Source: Rhyacophila brunnea
Taxonomy: Eukaryota > Arthropoda > Insecta > Trichoptera > Rhyacophilidae
Assembly: GCA_022495005.1 (NCBI GenBank)
Contig: JAGYXB010001996.1
Location: 2,170,001-2,234,000 of the forward strand
Direction of reading: 5' to 3'
DNA: 64,000 bases
In this document: in pieces, positions 34,859 to 47,040 of the stretch
Position numbering within the stretch: the stretch's first letter is position 1
How the letters are laid out: the number at the start of each line of letters is the position of its first letter
Notes under the pieces: generated by a model
Told to the model about the DNA's origin: nothing
What the model saw: only the letters and a program-made list of their open reading frames with translations
The model's database searches: none
Translations under genes and position numbers: made by a program

Positions 34859-35357
34859 TAATATGTCTATAATCTGAAGAGGATAAGAGTATGTATATGA
34901 TTATCTGGGACACATGTAGGTACGTACCATATACGGCCCTCGAACAATAATTATTGTAAAATGGATACATTGGCACTGCTGACAACGGTTGTGCACTACT
35001 GGTAGATATAGTACTAGTAGTATATCTCATGCAGAATATACCGTTTAATTTTTAATTGAAGCAACTTGCAATAATTGAATGAATCAAGTACTAAACGATA
35101 TTAATGGATGGACTAATTGGGTGGCATATAAGGTCGCAATTTCCAAGCTGTATCTAACGGTAATTTGATTAGAAATTAATTTTAATATTAAATGTCAAGA
35201 TGCCGACGACTATTAGGTACTTGACGCGCGGTATAGTGTCGCGATGTGAGTATTGCTGGAATATTGTGATTAGTTCTCCAAATCTCATAGTTGTGTAGGT
35301 CTGACTAGAGTTTGTACAGTTCTCTGTGCTACAGTTTTAAATCATGTGGGATGTATC

Positions 35358-35705
35358 TGTTCGTGTCCGGAAACTTGCACGTATGCAGTTCGCCGTATCA
35401 CACTTCACCGTGAAATGTTGTATCGGAAATATATCGCCGTATATTAAAGACCGTCCAGCCTCTTTGCGTCGTATAGTACTGACATAAAATTGAAGTCTAA
35501 ATAAAACACGGTTTTTATCGGTTTACACTTTACAGATTTTAGCCGATATACTGGATTATTTGTTAGGTTAGGTTAGGTTTTCATTGTTGAATTCATGAAT
35601 TTTGCCAATATCTGCTATGAAAATTGAATTAATGTTCATATTGAACTTAATAAAAATGGAGACCGTATAGTATACGGTGATCTCTTTCCGATAAGAAAGC
35701 TCACG
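35358..35705 (+). repeat. GTGTCCGGAAAC dispersed repeat, copy B
   Basis: Inverted relative of 50,515-50,877, sharing TCGCCGTATCACACTTCACC, CGTATAGTACTGACATAAAA, TTAGGTTAGGTT and ATGAAAATTGAATTAATGTT. Includes a short telomere-like TTAGG run (35,563-35,580). Confidence 0.78.
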
Positions 35706-36867
35706 GTGAACCGTACCACGGTGAAATGTTTTTCGTACAATTTACATGTAACCGTACCTGTTACATCGTAATGTTTACTTATTCATCGGTCCAATCTATA
35801 TATCAGTAATCTCATAAGGATCTAATTCCATGAAACCCTAAAGAGGCCGGAACCATTATCTGGCAGCCTCATAGAAATATGAGAATCGTTGAATATGAGA
35901 CAGCAAATCAAAATCAAGCTAAAAATGTAATTATTCGTTAATAATTCTCGTTAATATTCAAATTTTGTTTTGTACCGCAATATGTTAAGACGGCGCGGAT
36001 ATGTCACATGATACGACTCGTTGCTGATTGGCTGAAGTGAGGCGCTCTATTCTATTAGCTGTGTCAATGGTTTCGATTTTTTAAAAAATCAACAGAGGCA
36101 GCTAGCGGGGATACGAAACCAGTAGCGCGTTTTATATATTTTTCGTGGCTACTCCATTTCAATAAGTAATATCTTAATGTTACCACAGACGAAGTCATCA
36201 TATTCCTAGCAGTACCAATAGCTCCCTCTCTTACCCTCGGAAGTGATACTATGTACATATAGCACATAATAATAGCATGTGAGTATACCAAACTACTAAT
36301 AACTCCATAAAGTTATATATATTTTGAGATTTCTCATTGTATGTCCTCTCCTCAGTCAGAGCATATGAACACCACGTTGTGCCTCCAAGAATCCCTGTCG
36401 ATCGAACTAGGTTACTCGAACTATCAGCGAAGTTTACTAATGGCGTAGGTACGTATCTAAGGACAGAATATTAATATAAATTTAACGCCTGGATAGAGGG
36501 ATGCGCGCCTAGATCCAATAGTTGTCTATGTCATTGATTTTAAAAATAATAAATGAACATTGAAGTTAATGGCTCCACTACACCACACCCGATCTTAATC
36601 GGGCGTATCACGGGGCCGTACGTATGGTGTGAAGCATAATTTTTATATGGCTGGGAATGTTTCAGGAGCAGTTACACAAGACTGAGGTCGCCATGCACTA
36701 AGTGCGCTTTGATTGAATTTCCATAACTTTAAGTTAAGAGTAGGTACCATGGGAGAGGAGCATGTAGACTGTGGAGGCAAAAATTGCAGTAAGTAACTGG
36801 GGATAATACAAATCTGTCAAACAATCTAAGTGAAGAGATCTTCACGTTGGCAGTATGACTCAGCAAA
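35706..36867. other. Spacer, no gene
   Basis: No recognised frame. GCGCCTAGATCCAA near 36,506 recurs at about 53,620, hinting at an unidentified repeat end. CACACCCGATCTTAATCGGG near 36,595 forms a small stem. Confidence 0.4.
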
Positions 36868-37102
36868 TTTAATGTTATGTTTATTATTATATTCGTAATA
36901 ATAATAGTATATTCATTGACATGTTTTCTTTTTCGGTTTTAGTCATCTTTACACGATTTAAGAATATATTCCTCCGACGCCATCACAAAACAAATTGACG
37001 TGCGAACAGGTCGAGTATCGCTCTCAGACTGGCAACGCGGCCGAAATTTCGTTCCACATACTGTTGAAAATTATTTGCCGTTTCACTTACGTATGCTCTT
37101 AA
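36868..37102. mobile_element. TTAA MITE, copy 4, left end missing
   Basis: Contains the family core (TTTAGTCATCTTTACACGAT) and the right end ATGCTCTTAA. The first 110 bp of the family are absent. Confidence 0.78.
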
Positions 37103-37789
37103 ATGAATCGACGAACTATTTGGAAAAGAATGAATTATTTGCACTGTAGAATGCCTAGAAATGTTTGATTTATAAAGATCGACATAGAATGGGTCACATT
37201 TTTCGTATCGGTGCGGACTGCGGACACAAAACTGGGATCATACCCACAAGCTTGGAGCGAATTAAAAAAATAAACATTGGCAGTTTATCACGTTGGTATT
37301 ATCGTGGGCAAATCAGTTATCTGTAATAAATAACCGTTGGCAACTTTGTACTGTAATCGGTTTACATGAAAAAGACAGACTCTAATGACTAATGAGTGAA
37401 GCGATGAATTACTGATTGTAATTAACCTTGCCGCGTATTTCCATTAGCGAGGGTGCCTCCCTGCGGTTTCCTCTGTCGTCGTGGGTCACATCTCCCATTA
37501 AGTAAGTGAAAATTTTACCGCCTTCCTCTGATACATTAAATAAAATAAATGGCCCAACAAACCTGCGGAAGATACAACAAGCTTATTACGTATTATTATG
37601 GCAGCCTCGTTATTTTTGTTATTTATTTCTCCCAACCACTCGCTCGGGCTACGCAGCCTTCATTATCATCATCAACTGGGACAGATTCTCCTTTCTTTTT
37701 CGTTTATGTCATATCCGTCACCTGTGGGTTTGACAATCTTTCTCTTGTTTGCTGCTTCCATGAAAAGGAATGAAGCACTGAGTGAGATC
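37103..37789. other. Spacer, no gene
   Basis: Three overlapping short open frames at 37,506-37,795 in different phases show no conserved motif. Nothing else seen. Confidence 0.4.
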
Positions 37790-38713
37790 CAGTGACGTCC
37801 CGTGGGGGTAGTCAGATTGAGTGTCGCTTGGGGGCGGCAGTTGCCCAAAGGGCGGCAAATCGAGGAGAATCATTAGGTATATAAGTATAGAAAAATCTAC
37901 ATAAAAAATTAACCCCACTGGTTGGAAACAAAGTGTAGGTAGGTACCTAATATAAAAGTTTTAACAGGACTTTATTTTTTTGTCGGGTTCGTGATGTCTA
38001 GTTTACTTCCGCTGTCCTTGGACGTCACGTTATTCGTGAACAGCAATGACACATGCATACCAAATTTAAAATTTATCCAAATATGCCACTCGCGAGTTTA
38101 TGAAGTTGTCAGGTGTATTTTTAAATCTACCTATCTGAAGTCGTAGACTCGCAATATTGTCTATTGAAGCAGAGATGGCATTTAAATTAGATTTAGTAGT
38201 ACATATCTTGTTAGAAGGAGGAGGCCTTCACCCGAAGAGGGGTTCTTACAAACCAAACAAACTAATTACATACCACTATTTAATTTATAAATATTATCTA
38301 ATAGTAGTATATACAAAATAAAAAAAAATCTTAATATATATATATGTGTATTACACAAAAATATAAAAAAAAATAATAATTAATATTATATAAACTAGAA
38401 AATAAGTAGATAATACAATCATAGATAGATATATATACATAATAAATATATTCATATATATACATAATAAATATATTCATAGGTTATATATATATTCATT
38501 AGATATAGTCAATTAACTGTCATTTACTTTTGTTTGTAAGAAATAAAAAGGCTTTTTTATTTTTATTTTTATTTTATTTATTTATTTATTTATTTATCTT
38601 GTTAGCAATATATCTATACCTACAACACATTTCTTAGATATTGGAGTCATGAAAGGATGATAAAAAGTACCGTATAAAAAAATGTGGCGTCATTTTGCCT
38701 AGGAACGTTGCTG
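37790..38713 (-). mobile_element. hAT MITE, CAGTGACGTCCC family, copy 4, interrupted by a LINE
   Basis: Begins CAGTGACGTCCCGTGGGGG and ends AACGTTGCTG. The flanking 8-mers GTGAGATC / GTCGGATC match at six positions. Reverse orientation relative to copies 1-3. A retroposon of 380 bp sits inside. Confidence 0.85.
38215..38594 (+). mobile_element. 5'-truncated LINE 3' end
   Basis: Flanked by an 11-bp duplication TATCTTGTTAG (38,204-38,214 and 38,595-38,605). Starts with AGGAGGAGGCCTTCACCCGA, the kind of text seen just before the 3' end of insect LINEs, and ends in a TTTTA/TTTA repeat tail. This is typical of target-primed insertion. Confidence 0.83.
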
Positions 38714-38723
38714 GTCGGATCAG

Positions 38724-39125
38724 TATATTATCGTCACCCCAATAATTAATACTATGTACAACTAGATAACTTGATTTTCACTGTTTTCGAGATAGCTGTG
38801 GAATATGATTCTACATTTTCTTCTCTACAAAATGATAAAACTAGGTAAGTCAGAAGTTAATGGGAACTGTATTAATTTTGTGTTTGAAAATATTAGATAA
38901 CTTTAATAACATAAATACATTAAATAAATAAAATAATATATCTACAATATTTTTTTCAAACAATTGAACATTATTTAATTCCCAATTAGACAACCACAAA
39001 TTTAAATTTTTATTTTAAATAATAATCACAGCTTAGATTTATGTTAATCAATAAAGTTTACATTTCACATTCCTAACAATGGCCAAATAAGAGTTATCTA
39101 GTTGTAGTATTGAGGTGACGATATG
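38724..39125. mobile_element. MITE-like element with inverted ends
   Basis: TATCGTCACCCCAATA...ACAACTAGATAACT on the left is mirrored by AGTTATCTAGTTGTAGTATT...GGTGACGATA on the right. ATCAG lies near both outer ends but not exactly at the termini. Confidence 0.55.
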
Positions 39126-39424
39126 AATCAGGATGTCCTTCTTAGTATGCCAAGACGTAACTTAGCCAACTGAAATGTTCTCAGGAATATCAATATTGAG
39201 AAGCTGACAATTCTTCAGATGTCGCATCCTGTGGGCAAACTACGAGCATGCCAGTTTCTTTACCAGCAATGGATTTCTTTGACGCAGATGACGCAATCGA
39301 CTCGTCAGAAAATATTTTTAATATAGGACAATTATTAAATTATACCAAAATCTTAAAAAAGATACGTATTTCTCACAAATTACAACTTTTACTCAAATCA
39401 TAACAAAATGTAACTAACATCAAA

Positions 39425-39536
39425 ATGGCCATATTATTGTAGTCTTAGTTTAATGAAAACAAATTGGTTTGACTGCAAAGTTTAGTGTGCGTTATTTAAG
39501 TCGGATCTTAGCAGCCTACCTCCACCGTTCGCCGTA
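39425..39536. mobile_element. Right end fragment of the CAGTGGCGAAGGG hAT family
   Basis: TTAATGAAAACAAATTGG, GTTTAGTGTGCGTTATTTAA and CAGCCTACCTCCACCGTTCG match the right end of 52,280-53,107. Confidence 0.68.
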
Positions 39537-40271
39537 CATTTTCTTTTATCTTACTATATCGCATATTGCTGAGATTATACGAGTGCCGAATGCTTTCTCA
39601 TTCTAACGTATGTTTAGTATTTGTTCAGGTCGTAGTAAATGTATTTTTCTATTTAATAGTTACCTCAATGTCATTTCAGAAAACAGTAAAATACAGCAAT
39701 TGGATATGTAGTATATAAGATCCTTATGAGGGTTGGTTATTCAGTTATTAGTCTCGCTCAATTCCTATGAAGACAATTGGAGTGTAATGCCACAAAATTT
39801 GTAAATTTACAACGAATATTCTGCATATTGTAGAATGTAGATAAACGATTAAAGATGTATGAAAATGATCATGCGAGTGCCTACTACAAAAGGTAGAGAC
39901 AACCCTTTGATACGAAGGGTGCTTATATGTTTGCGTGTTGGATTGTTTAACGCACCAAGCACGCACATGTACGTATCTTCTTGAATTTATTATTTATCAG
40001 CACTAAAGTCGCATTTCTTTCAAAATCAATACCCTCGTCTGATGGCTGTGTCTGACTTCACTTTGACGTTCTGCAAATTGCTATTTCTATCAATCTAAAA
40101 AGACCGCTTGTATTTTTCTTTTTCTCTTTTTAAATGTTCATAAAACAATCTGAATCTCTGTTCGGGTTGACTTTCGTGACACATTTCGGTAAATTTTCAA
40201 AGTAACGTGTATTTTAGGAAACAAGTCAATATAATTTGATTGAGCTATCGTCTACCTGGTACACTCTATAG
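39537..40271. other. Spacer, no gene
   Basis: Nothing beyond short random frames was recognised. Confidence 0.45.
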
Positions 40272-40660
40272 CAGTAGTTTCCAAACTTTATGTTACTACG
40301 CCTCCCTTTTAAAAAATCTAATCTTGGCGCCTCCCCCCCTTTATTTCATTAAATAATACAGACACCTTTTTAAATAGCCAAAAATGTACAAGGCACCTGC
40401 TTAATATATCAATGAAAAAAAAATAATTATAAAAATAAACAAGATTTTACTACTTTTATTATATTCATTGTTAAATTAATTTGTTTTTCATGCGATGAAT
40501 ATACTTGTTTATTAGCACAAAGTGCTCTTTTTCTACTAAACGGAGTCGATATTCGGATTTCATTGCTGCTAATGCAGAAAATCCAGTTTCGCATAAATAT
40601 GATGTTACGAATGGTAGCAGTACTTTACTTACAACTTGCATTGCTTTTCTTGACAAAGTA
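40272..40660 (-). mobile_element. hAT element 3' end
   Basis: CAGTAGTTTCCAAACTTTATGTTACTACGCC is a typical hAT terminal repeat. It lies downstream of a minus-strand hAT coding remnant, as expected for the 3' end of the element. The other end is not found. Confidence 0.65.
40471..40656 (-). pseudogene. hAT transposase C-terminal dimerisation fragment
   Basis: 61 codons reading LLPFVTSYLCETGFSALAAM then YRLRLVEKEHFVLINKYI, the signature end of SCAND3/ZBED5-like hAT transposases. Upstream coding sequence is gone. About 145 bp further on the plus strand is a CATGGCCCCCACA-type MITE end. Confidence 0.78.
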
Positions 40661-40804
40661 TTATATTACTCTTCACTTCAATTCGATCAAAATTGAACCA
40701 CGGTTTTTGTTTCAATGAATTATCGCATGATAATTTATCATTTTTTTCCTTTTCAATAGTAGTAAATCCAAATTCATCATCGTTCATTGATAAATGGATT
40801 CTAT

Positions 40805-40880
40805 CATGGCCCCCACATCCTAAAGCGGGCCCCCAGGCCAGGATCTTTGGCGGGCCCACCTACCTATCGCTTTGTATATT
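40805..40880 (+). mobile_element. CATGGCCCCCACA-family end fragment
   Basis: CATGGCCCCCACATCCTAAA...AGGCCAGGATCTTTGGCGGG matches, inverted, the end of the MITE at 21,869-22,275. Only one end is seen. Confidence 0.65.
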
Positions 40881-41640
40881 AAAGTTTTTTTTTATCTTGT
40901 AATTATTTGCTTCAATTTTATACATTTAGGCTCCATTTCTATACTTAATATGTTTTTTAACATCTTGGTTATCATGGTTCCTAACAGAATAAATCATCGA
41001 GCTTCGTGCTTGCTTTCACGGTCTTGAATATTTATTTCCATCAATTAGGTAGCGTTGTTGTGAGTTGTAACTGGGTTTGGTAGCAATCTCCGATGGTAGG
41101 TGAGTACCTATATCTAATGAAACATTCAGTTATTTCGGTAGAATCGCGTGTTTCGTTCCAACAGCTATAACGGACTTTTTTTTTGTATTATTCGTAGGAA
41201 TCGTATCTTCTGAAAAATTAATGTGTGAATGTTATTCTGAAACTGTATATCAAATTACAGAACAATTTCAATGTATGTAAATTGACATGTACGTAGTACC
41301 TACACCTACCTACAATAATAATAATTTACGCCATTCCACATTGGCGTCCGTGGACTGGGGAAAAGAGTAATTTCAAGCAATTACTGACTTGGAAATGGAT
41401 ATTACATCTGAATAATTAAAAAGCTTCTAATTTTTCAACGACCCTACACATACACAACTGTCTCTGATAATTACCTTAGTAATCGAGGGCATCCGTTGTT
41501 TGTTCTCCCGAGGTGCAGAACTAACCTGTCATTAGTGATGCCAATTGAGAGGGCAATAACCATGTTAAATGAAATCGCTTCGGATATTGATATATTCCAC
41601 TTACGTGAGGTGAATTTAGGTTGACGTTGTTTTATAAGTT
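40881..41640. other. Spacer, no gene
   Basis: AT-rich, no recognised element. Confidence 0.45.
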
Positions 41641-41825
41641 TTTAAGATAGAGTCTATCGATAGTTCACCCTGTGTGCTTCCATCTACTTTTATTTTTGTT
41701 GCTTTTTTTTTCTTATTTTGTAATTTATTGTATTATTAAGTCATGTCGTGAACGCTTTGAATTTGTAATTTGTTATGTTCATTATAAGTAAAATAAATAA
41801 ATTTGATTTGATTTGATTTGATTTG
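41641..41825 (+). mobile_element. LINE-like 3' tail with (TTTGA)n
   Basis: T-rich 3' untranslated-like text, an AAATAAATAAA stretch, then four and a half TTTGA units (41,800-41,825). A microsatellite tail after an A-rich signal is usual for several insect LINE clades. Coding part and duplication not identified. Confidence 0.5.
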
Positions 41826-43322
41826 GAACACTGGCTTGAAAGATTCTATCAATGCTCATCAATTCTCATTCAAATTTCTTATTTTCGTTTCAGATATCAA
41901 TAATATTATGACATATCGCATATGAATGATAAGTTAATTTTACTAACATTCCAATTCGTGTTGATGACTTTGGCCTATTCTGCTAACGTGATAAGATTGT
42001 CATTCTATAATTCAATGTCTGCAAGTCTGGTGTTATGGGTTGGTTTTAATTAAAAGATATTATTAATTATATTTAACGTTTCTTTTATTCCCGATTTATA
42101 ACACAAAATCACATACAATTATTATTTCTGGTAAACTAATATAATGTTGAATATTACAAGGTACACAAAATTACAAGGTACACAAATGCGTCCTTCTTGT
42201 GAGACGTCCAGCTGTCGAGTGGTTTGTTATTCTGGAATACTTCTAGGAAGGAAACAATAAAAACAAACAAAAGAAATGAACAAGATGCGACATGTTTCAG
42301 CCGCTCGAACCCGCTGGGTGACTAACTAACGGTACAAATTTGAATGGCACATAGCACTGGATTGGCTTGGTCTCGGGGATTCTGTATCCCTTTCTTCCAT
42401 TGATATACTACTGGATGAATCATATGCTTCTTAAAATGACGCCCGATTTTCAGCGACTCGGCCAGTGTTAAAAATTACTGTTTTAATATCAGCGGACTTA
42501 ACTCGATATAAGCTCACTTAATATTTGTCTCGAAAACGACCTGGCAATAATTATGAGTAAGCCCGATATGGCTTGCATCTTCCTCTTACTAAAAGTCAGC
42601 GCATGACGACTTGCTCTGTCCGCTCAGACACGAATTTTTGTTAGCTTGCAAGCTTTGGGTTGCAGCACCCTTAGGGTCATTATTCCAAGAACGCAAATTT
42701 AGTTTTACAGCCAGGGCAATACGGGTGAAATTCGGGAATCCATGTTAACGGTTTTAACGCATTATACCTACAAGGAAATATTATAAGACGATATTCGTAA
42801 TATATTCTTTTGTGGTACATTTTTAAAATGACACTTGTATGGGAACTCCTCATCTAGTAGTATATCAATGCTTTCTCCCCACCCAGTCGAATCACCGCCA
42901 ACTGTTCTTTCCCATTTTGTGTATATCGAGTCGGATACTCTTGGGTGGGTAGGTGTCTCTTTTTGCTCCAGTTTCAGAACGGAGGATTCCTGTACAACGC
43001 ATTTAAGTCCAGCGGTATAGTTGGGAAAATCCTATGGATTGTGCACTTCTGTGAATGCATGGATTTATGCAAAGCATAAGCCGGCTCTCATATCTAAACT
43101 CGCCTCGTCTGCCGCACAGCCATAAATCAAATCTTATAGGAACGTCGCTCCGATGTTCCATATTATGTGCGAGCCGACGAAGAGTAATAATCGTTATGAT
43201 ATTCAGTCGCTTCCAAATTCACTCAATAAGCCCCTAAATTACGTTAGATTTGACTGATTTGATTGATTTTTAGTTTCGACATGTATTTTATTGTGCTGAA
43301 TACTAATTTGATGTTTCACTCA
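41826..43322. other. Spacer, no gene
   Basis: About 1.5 kb without supported features. The frames near 42,835-43,237 are short and lack domains. Confidence 0.45.
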
Positions 43323-43553
43323 TCAGTTTGTTATTGGAAACCCATAAAATACCAAAATAGTGGTCAGCATTTTTTTTAATTTACCATAATGGATTTTCAG
43401 TTCATATCTTCCTTCCGAAGATTTCAAATATTCTCGCATATTTTTTGACAACGTCCAGCACTCTGATCCACATGTTAATACGAGGTCCAAAGCACACTGT
43501 GCAGTGCGCAAGGAAGTGCCGTGTTGGCCACCTGCGCCGTACACGCATCGCAC
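43323..43553 (-). pseudogene. Possible LINE ORF2 C-terminal fragment
   Basis: The minus strand includes CGSECWTLSKNMREYLKS, similar to the YG.E.W.L.K......L..FE block that follows the reverse transcriptase in many insect LINEs. The rest of the frame has no clear match, so the call is tentative. Confidence 0.4.
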
Positions 43554-43853
43554 GGCTTCTTGCAGTGTGCTCCACCAATAATAACGATTTTGTAGAGCTT
43601 CGTGGATAGCGATAAAACACAGGACGAATCGTTAATAGTAATTGCAATATAAATCTCAAATTTTTAGAGTAGGTACCTGTTTTGACGTCACGTCTGATCG
43701 TGTCATGGACTGACTATAGACGGTTTAGATTAAAGTGTAATAAGATTAAAGTGTAATAAGATTAAAGTGAATTGTCTTATTCTACAGTTCTCGTGACACA
43801 ATCGAGAGTATACTGACAGAAAGCATTAACTCATTAAAACAAGTTCAGCAGCC

Positions 43854-43904
43854 CGATTTCCTAACTATCGTCTGGTGCCACACGAGACGATAGTTAGGAA
43901 ATCG
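43854..43904. repeat. Perfect 20-bp stem-loop
   Basis: CGATTTCCTAACTATCGTCT and its exact inverse are separated by 11 bases (43,874-43,884). Much longer than chance pairing. It could be a tiny foldback relic or a hairpin RNA locus. Confidence 0.7.
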
Positions 43905-45639
43905 CGGTGCAAAGCGTTCTCCCACGTAGATTTTTTTATGATTTAAACATATTTTTTCTACATTATAAAGACTAACCTTTATGGCAAACACAATATACGA
44001 CATGTTACAAGTCCTGTATTTTATATACGCAGAACGCATTTGGTCATTATCATGCTTTCTATCAGAATAAAAAAATAACAACATGATTTAATAATGTTTC
44101 TATTTTCTCACCATTATATTGACACGAGCAGAAACGCCGACCTTCAGTTAGTGTTTGTGGCAGAGTATGGTTTAACGACATAACTATACAAATCTAGCCT
44201 TGTAGTCAATTCTACTTCTCAATAGCCTTGCGACAACCTCACGACACGGTTCAGACAGGATATATAAGTCCCATGGTTCTAAACTATGGAAGAAGCAGGG
44301 AAGAAATGGTCGAAAAAGACCATGAACAGGTAACCAGTAGCGTAATCGTTTAGTAATAAGAAGTAAAATGTATGTTGTTAACCTTTTCTTTGTAAATGTA
44401 ATAAAATTTTACGTAAAAAATTTCGCCTCCGAAAGTCGAGACTGCTAAAGTGTAATTGGAACGCTGTGACCACAGGCCTCGAAATGACACGTCGCGTAGA
44501 TTTGGGCGCGATCTAATTTGGAAATAATTTCCGGGAAATCTCCATTAAACTTAGAAAATAAGTTATGGGAGAGATTGTTTACGTAAAATTTAGCAAGTAC
44601 ATGCTTCAATAACTTTTATAGCAATAATGGAAGTGTATGAAAATTGAAAAAGAAAATTGAATATTTATAAATTTATATACTGTATAATTGTAAATAAAGA
44701 ATTTTAATACTAATTTTATCAATACAAGATAGAAGTTAACTACCGTTATAAAAATACTGTAAACGCGTACCTATATTTATAGACGCGTAATTATAATTAT
44801 AGATTTTATTAATGCTATAACTCGCTGACTATAATGAATATTGTAAAAGTAACGATTGGAAAAACTTAAGATTCTGGTATAGATGGGTTTCTACCCATAA
44901 ACAATAATAAATCTTAATCGCGTCTTGGGTAAATAAAAGAATCAAATACTACAACTAAAAACACAAATTGACGTGTGACCTTGAACTTTAACTGAATTCT
45001 GTTCGACTAGAATTTACGGCCCAGCTGTGTTGAGTTGCCAGATAAAAATAGATTCAAGGTTACGTTTAGATTACTATGGAAAAGCCACTATTAAAGACTA
45101 AATAAATTTGTAGTCGCTTGTAATTAACATCTTGTTAGGATTAAGCATTTATATATTTAAGTTGAAATGTTAAGTATAATATTATGGAGTTTTCACGTAA
45201 TAATGTTCGTCCGAAAGATAAATATCGAATGAGAAAGTTTCTGCGGCACCAAACAGTTTTATTAAAACTTAGTAAAATTCTATTGGCCTAAAAAGGCCAA
45301 GAGTGGTGGAAAGGACTGGTACGTGGGTGTCAACCTTTCGTTTTGACATTTTAAATTTAAAGACTGCCATTCCCTTATTTAGTACCCGAATACTTATTCC
45401 GATACCTCGATGGAAAGCTAGAAACTTTCCCCTTCGTTTGAACACGAAAAATCATATAAAATCAACTATTTTGCTTACGTCATCGCAACGGCGTATTTAA
45501 GGGACTTGTTCTAGAGGGTGCTTGAAACACCCCTATTGAAACTTTATTTTGTGAAAATAAGGTAGAGTAAATTTAACCCGATTTAATTAGAAGATATCTC
45601 TATTAGAAAGTTGCCAGGAACGGGAGATATACGTAAATT
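43905..45639. other. Spacer, no gene
   Basis: No supported gene or transposon end. The short frames, such as 45,303-45,500, have no recognisable domain. Confidence 0.45.
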
Positions 45640-46090
45640 TATCCCGTGAGAGAAAGATATACATCTGCTATCCCTTACGGACTGTTTCCTGTTAAACCTC
45701 TATCCGAAGGGTATAAAAGGCGACCACTTTTCCCGTAAAATCATTAGTTTCTACACTCTTCACCAGCGAACTTCAGCAAGCAGCAGTCCTCACTGCAAGC
45801 TTGTGAGACATGGTTCTCAGTACATTCGCGATTCCTACGTACCAGTAAGTCCCCCTTCGGCGGGCAAAACGTAACGCGAATAACACGTATCTGTCGGTAG
45901 TGACGTCGGCCGCTAAAACGCAGCGCGAATAGCACGTATCTGCCGGTAGTGACGTACACGCGGAGTAACTTTATTTTTCATTACTCATCCTACGAGGTGA
46001 CGTAATCGGGATAAATTACGCGATCGGATTTGTTTTATAAAAACAAATTAATAAACTCAGTCTGTAATAATAAATTTTACAAATCTTTTC
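45640..46090 (+). promoter_or_regulatory. LTR-like promoter region with TATA box
   Basis: GGGTATAAAAGGCG (TATA at 45,712-45,718) is followed about 28 bp later by TCATTAGTTTC, an arthropod initiator-like start. The 5' leader-like DNA contains a direct repeat of AAAACGYARCGCGAATA...CGGTAGTGACGT (45,866 and 45,915, period 49), then AATAAA signals. The layout resembles the U3-R-U5 of a retroelement LTR, but paired ends and a target duplication were not found. Confidence 0.45.
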
Positions 46091-46124
46091 GGGATTATAA
46101 AATAAATTTTTGAAACTTTATTAA

Positions 46125-46300
46125 GTAAACATAATTATAAAACAAGTTTTGGTAAATAAATTTGTAAACATAAAAACAAATTTTAGTAAATAAATTTGTA
46201 AACATTAAGCAAACCTTTTGTAAACAAGTTTGTAAACACAAATAAATATTTGTAAACATGCTGTGAACATAAATAAACTTTATAAACAACAATAAAATAA
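46125..46300. repeat. Degenerate TTTGTAAACATAAATAAA tandem repeats
   Basis: TTTGTAAACA recurs five or more times with variable A/T-rich spacers. Confidence 0.65.
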
Positions 46301-46847
46301 ATTCTATTCTTTTTATAAACCTAATACTGTGTGACCAAAGAATAAATTATATTTTCTTTCTTATGGGAAAATATTTCATGAATTAAAAATATCCAAAGAA
46401 TATCTGCGTATACATTCTCTGAATTAGGTGTGACTTTTTGGGAACTTGTGAAAGATTTCACAGAGATCCTATAGTGAACAAATAAATAGTTTGCTGATAC
46501 TTTAATGAGATTTAATTACGGGAACAATGACAGTTAACCTTATTGTGTGACCGTGAACTCTAGTACCTGAATAAATTCGGCACCACACCAGCTGAGAGTT
46601 TTATTCGGGAATTCAAAAGTTGTGATACTACAAAGGAGATCCACCTCTCCTAGTTCATCACTAGTCTCCTCAGTGACGGCCCGGTAGCATTATTGAGCTA
46701 GCCGTGAGCCGGGTCATGTCAATATCCTATGCCTTTATGCGTTTTACGAGGACGTAGAGCGTAAAATTGTTAACATTTTGGCATTTAAAACAGAAAAACA
46801 GCAAAAACTGAAATAATCCGTTCTGTCAGTATACCCTCGCAATCCGC

Positions 46848-47039
46848 AACGTGGTGCAGTGGGTAAGGCGCTCGCCTTCCACCCGAGAGTTCCTGGGTTC
46901 GATTCCCGGTCATGACAAAAACATTTATGTGTTTTTCTCAAAGCCTGGGTGTTTGTGATTGTTCAAAATTACTAACAACCACCTTGTACGAAAAAGCAAG
47001 GATATGGTTATTAATAATTCTAAAAAAAAAAAAAAAAAA
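46848..47039 (+). mobile_element. SINE with tRNA-Gly-like head and poly(A) tail
   Basis: A-box TGGTGCAGTGGG, anticodon loop CTTCCAC (anticodon TCC, glycine) and B-box GGTTCGATTCC are all good matches to tRNA-Gly. The acceptor stem does not pair, and a body plus an A18 run (47,022-47,039) follow. This is a Pol III retroposon rather than a working tRNA. Flanking duplication not resolved. Confidence 0.82.
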
Positions 47040-47040
47040 G

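Noticed and set aside
46848..46920. A working tRNA-Gly gene
   Set aside because: The A and B boxes and the anticodon loop fit, but the acceptor stem does not pair and a SINE body with poly(A) follows.
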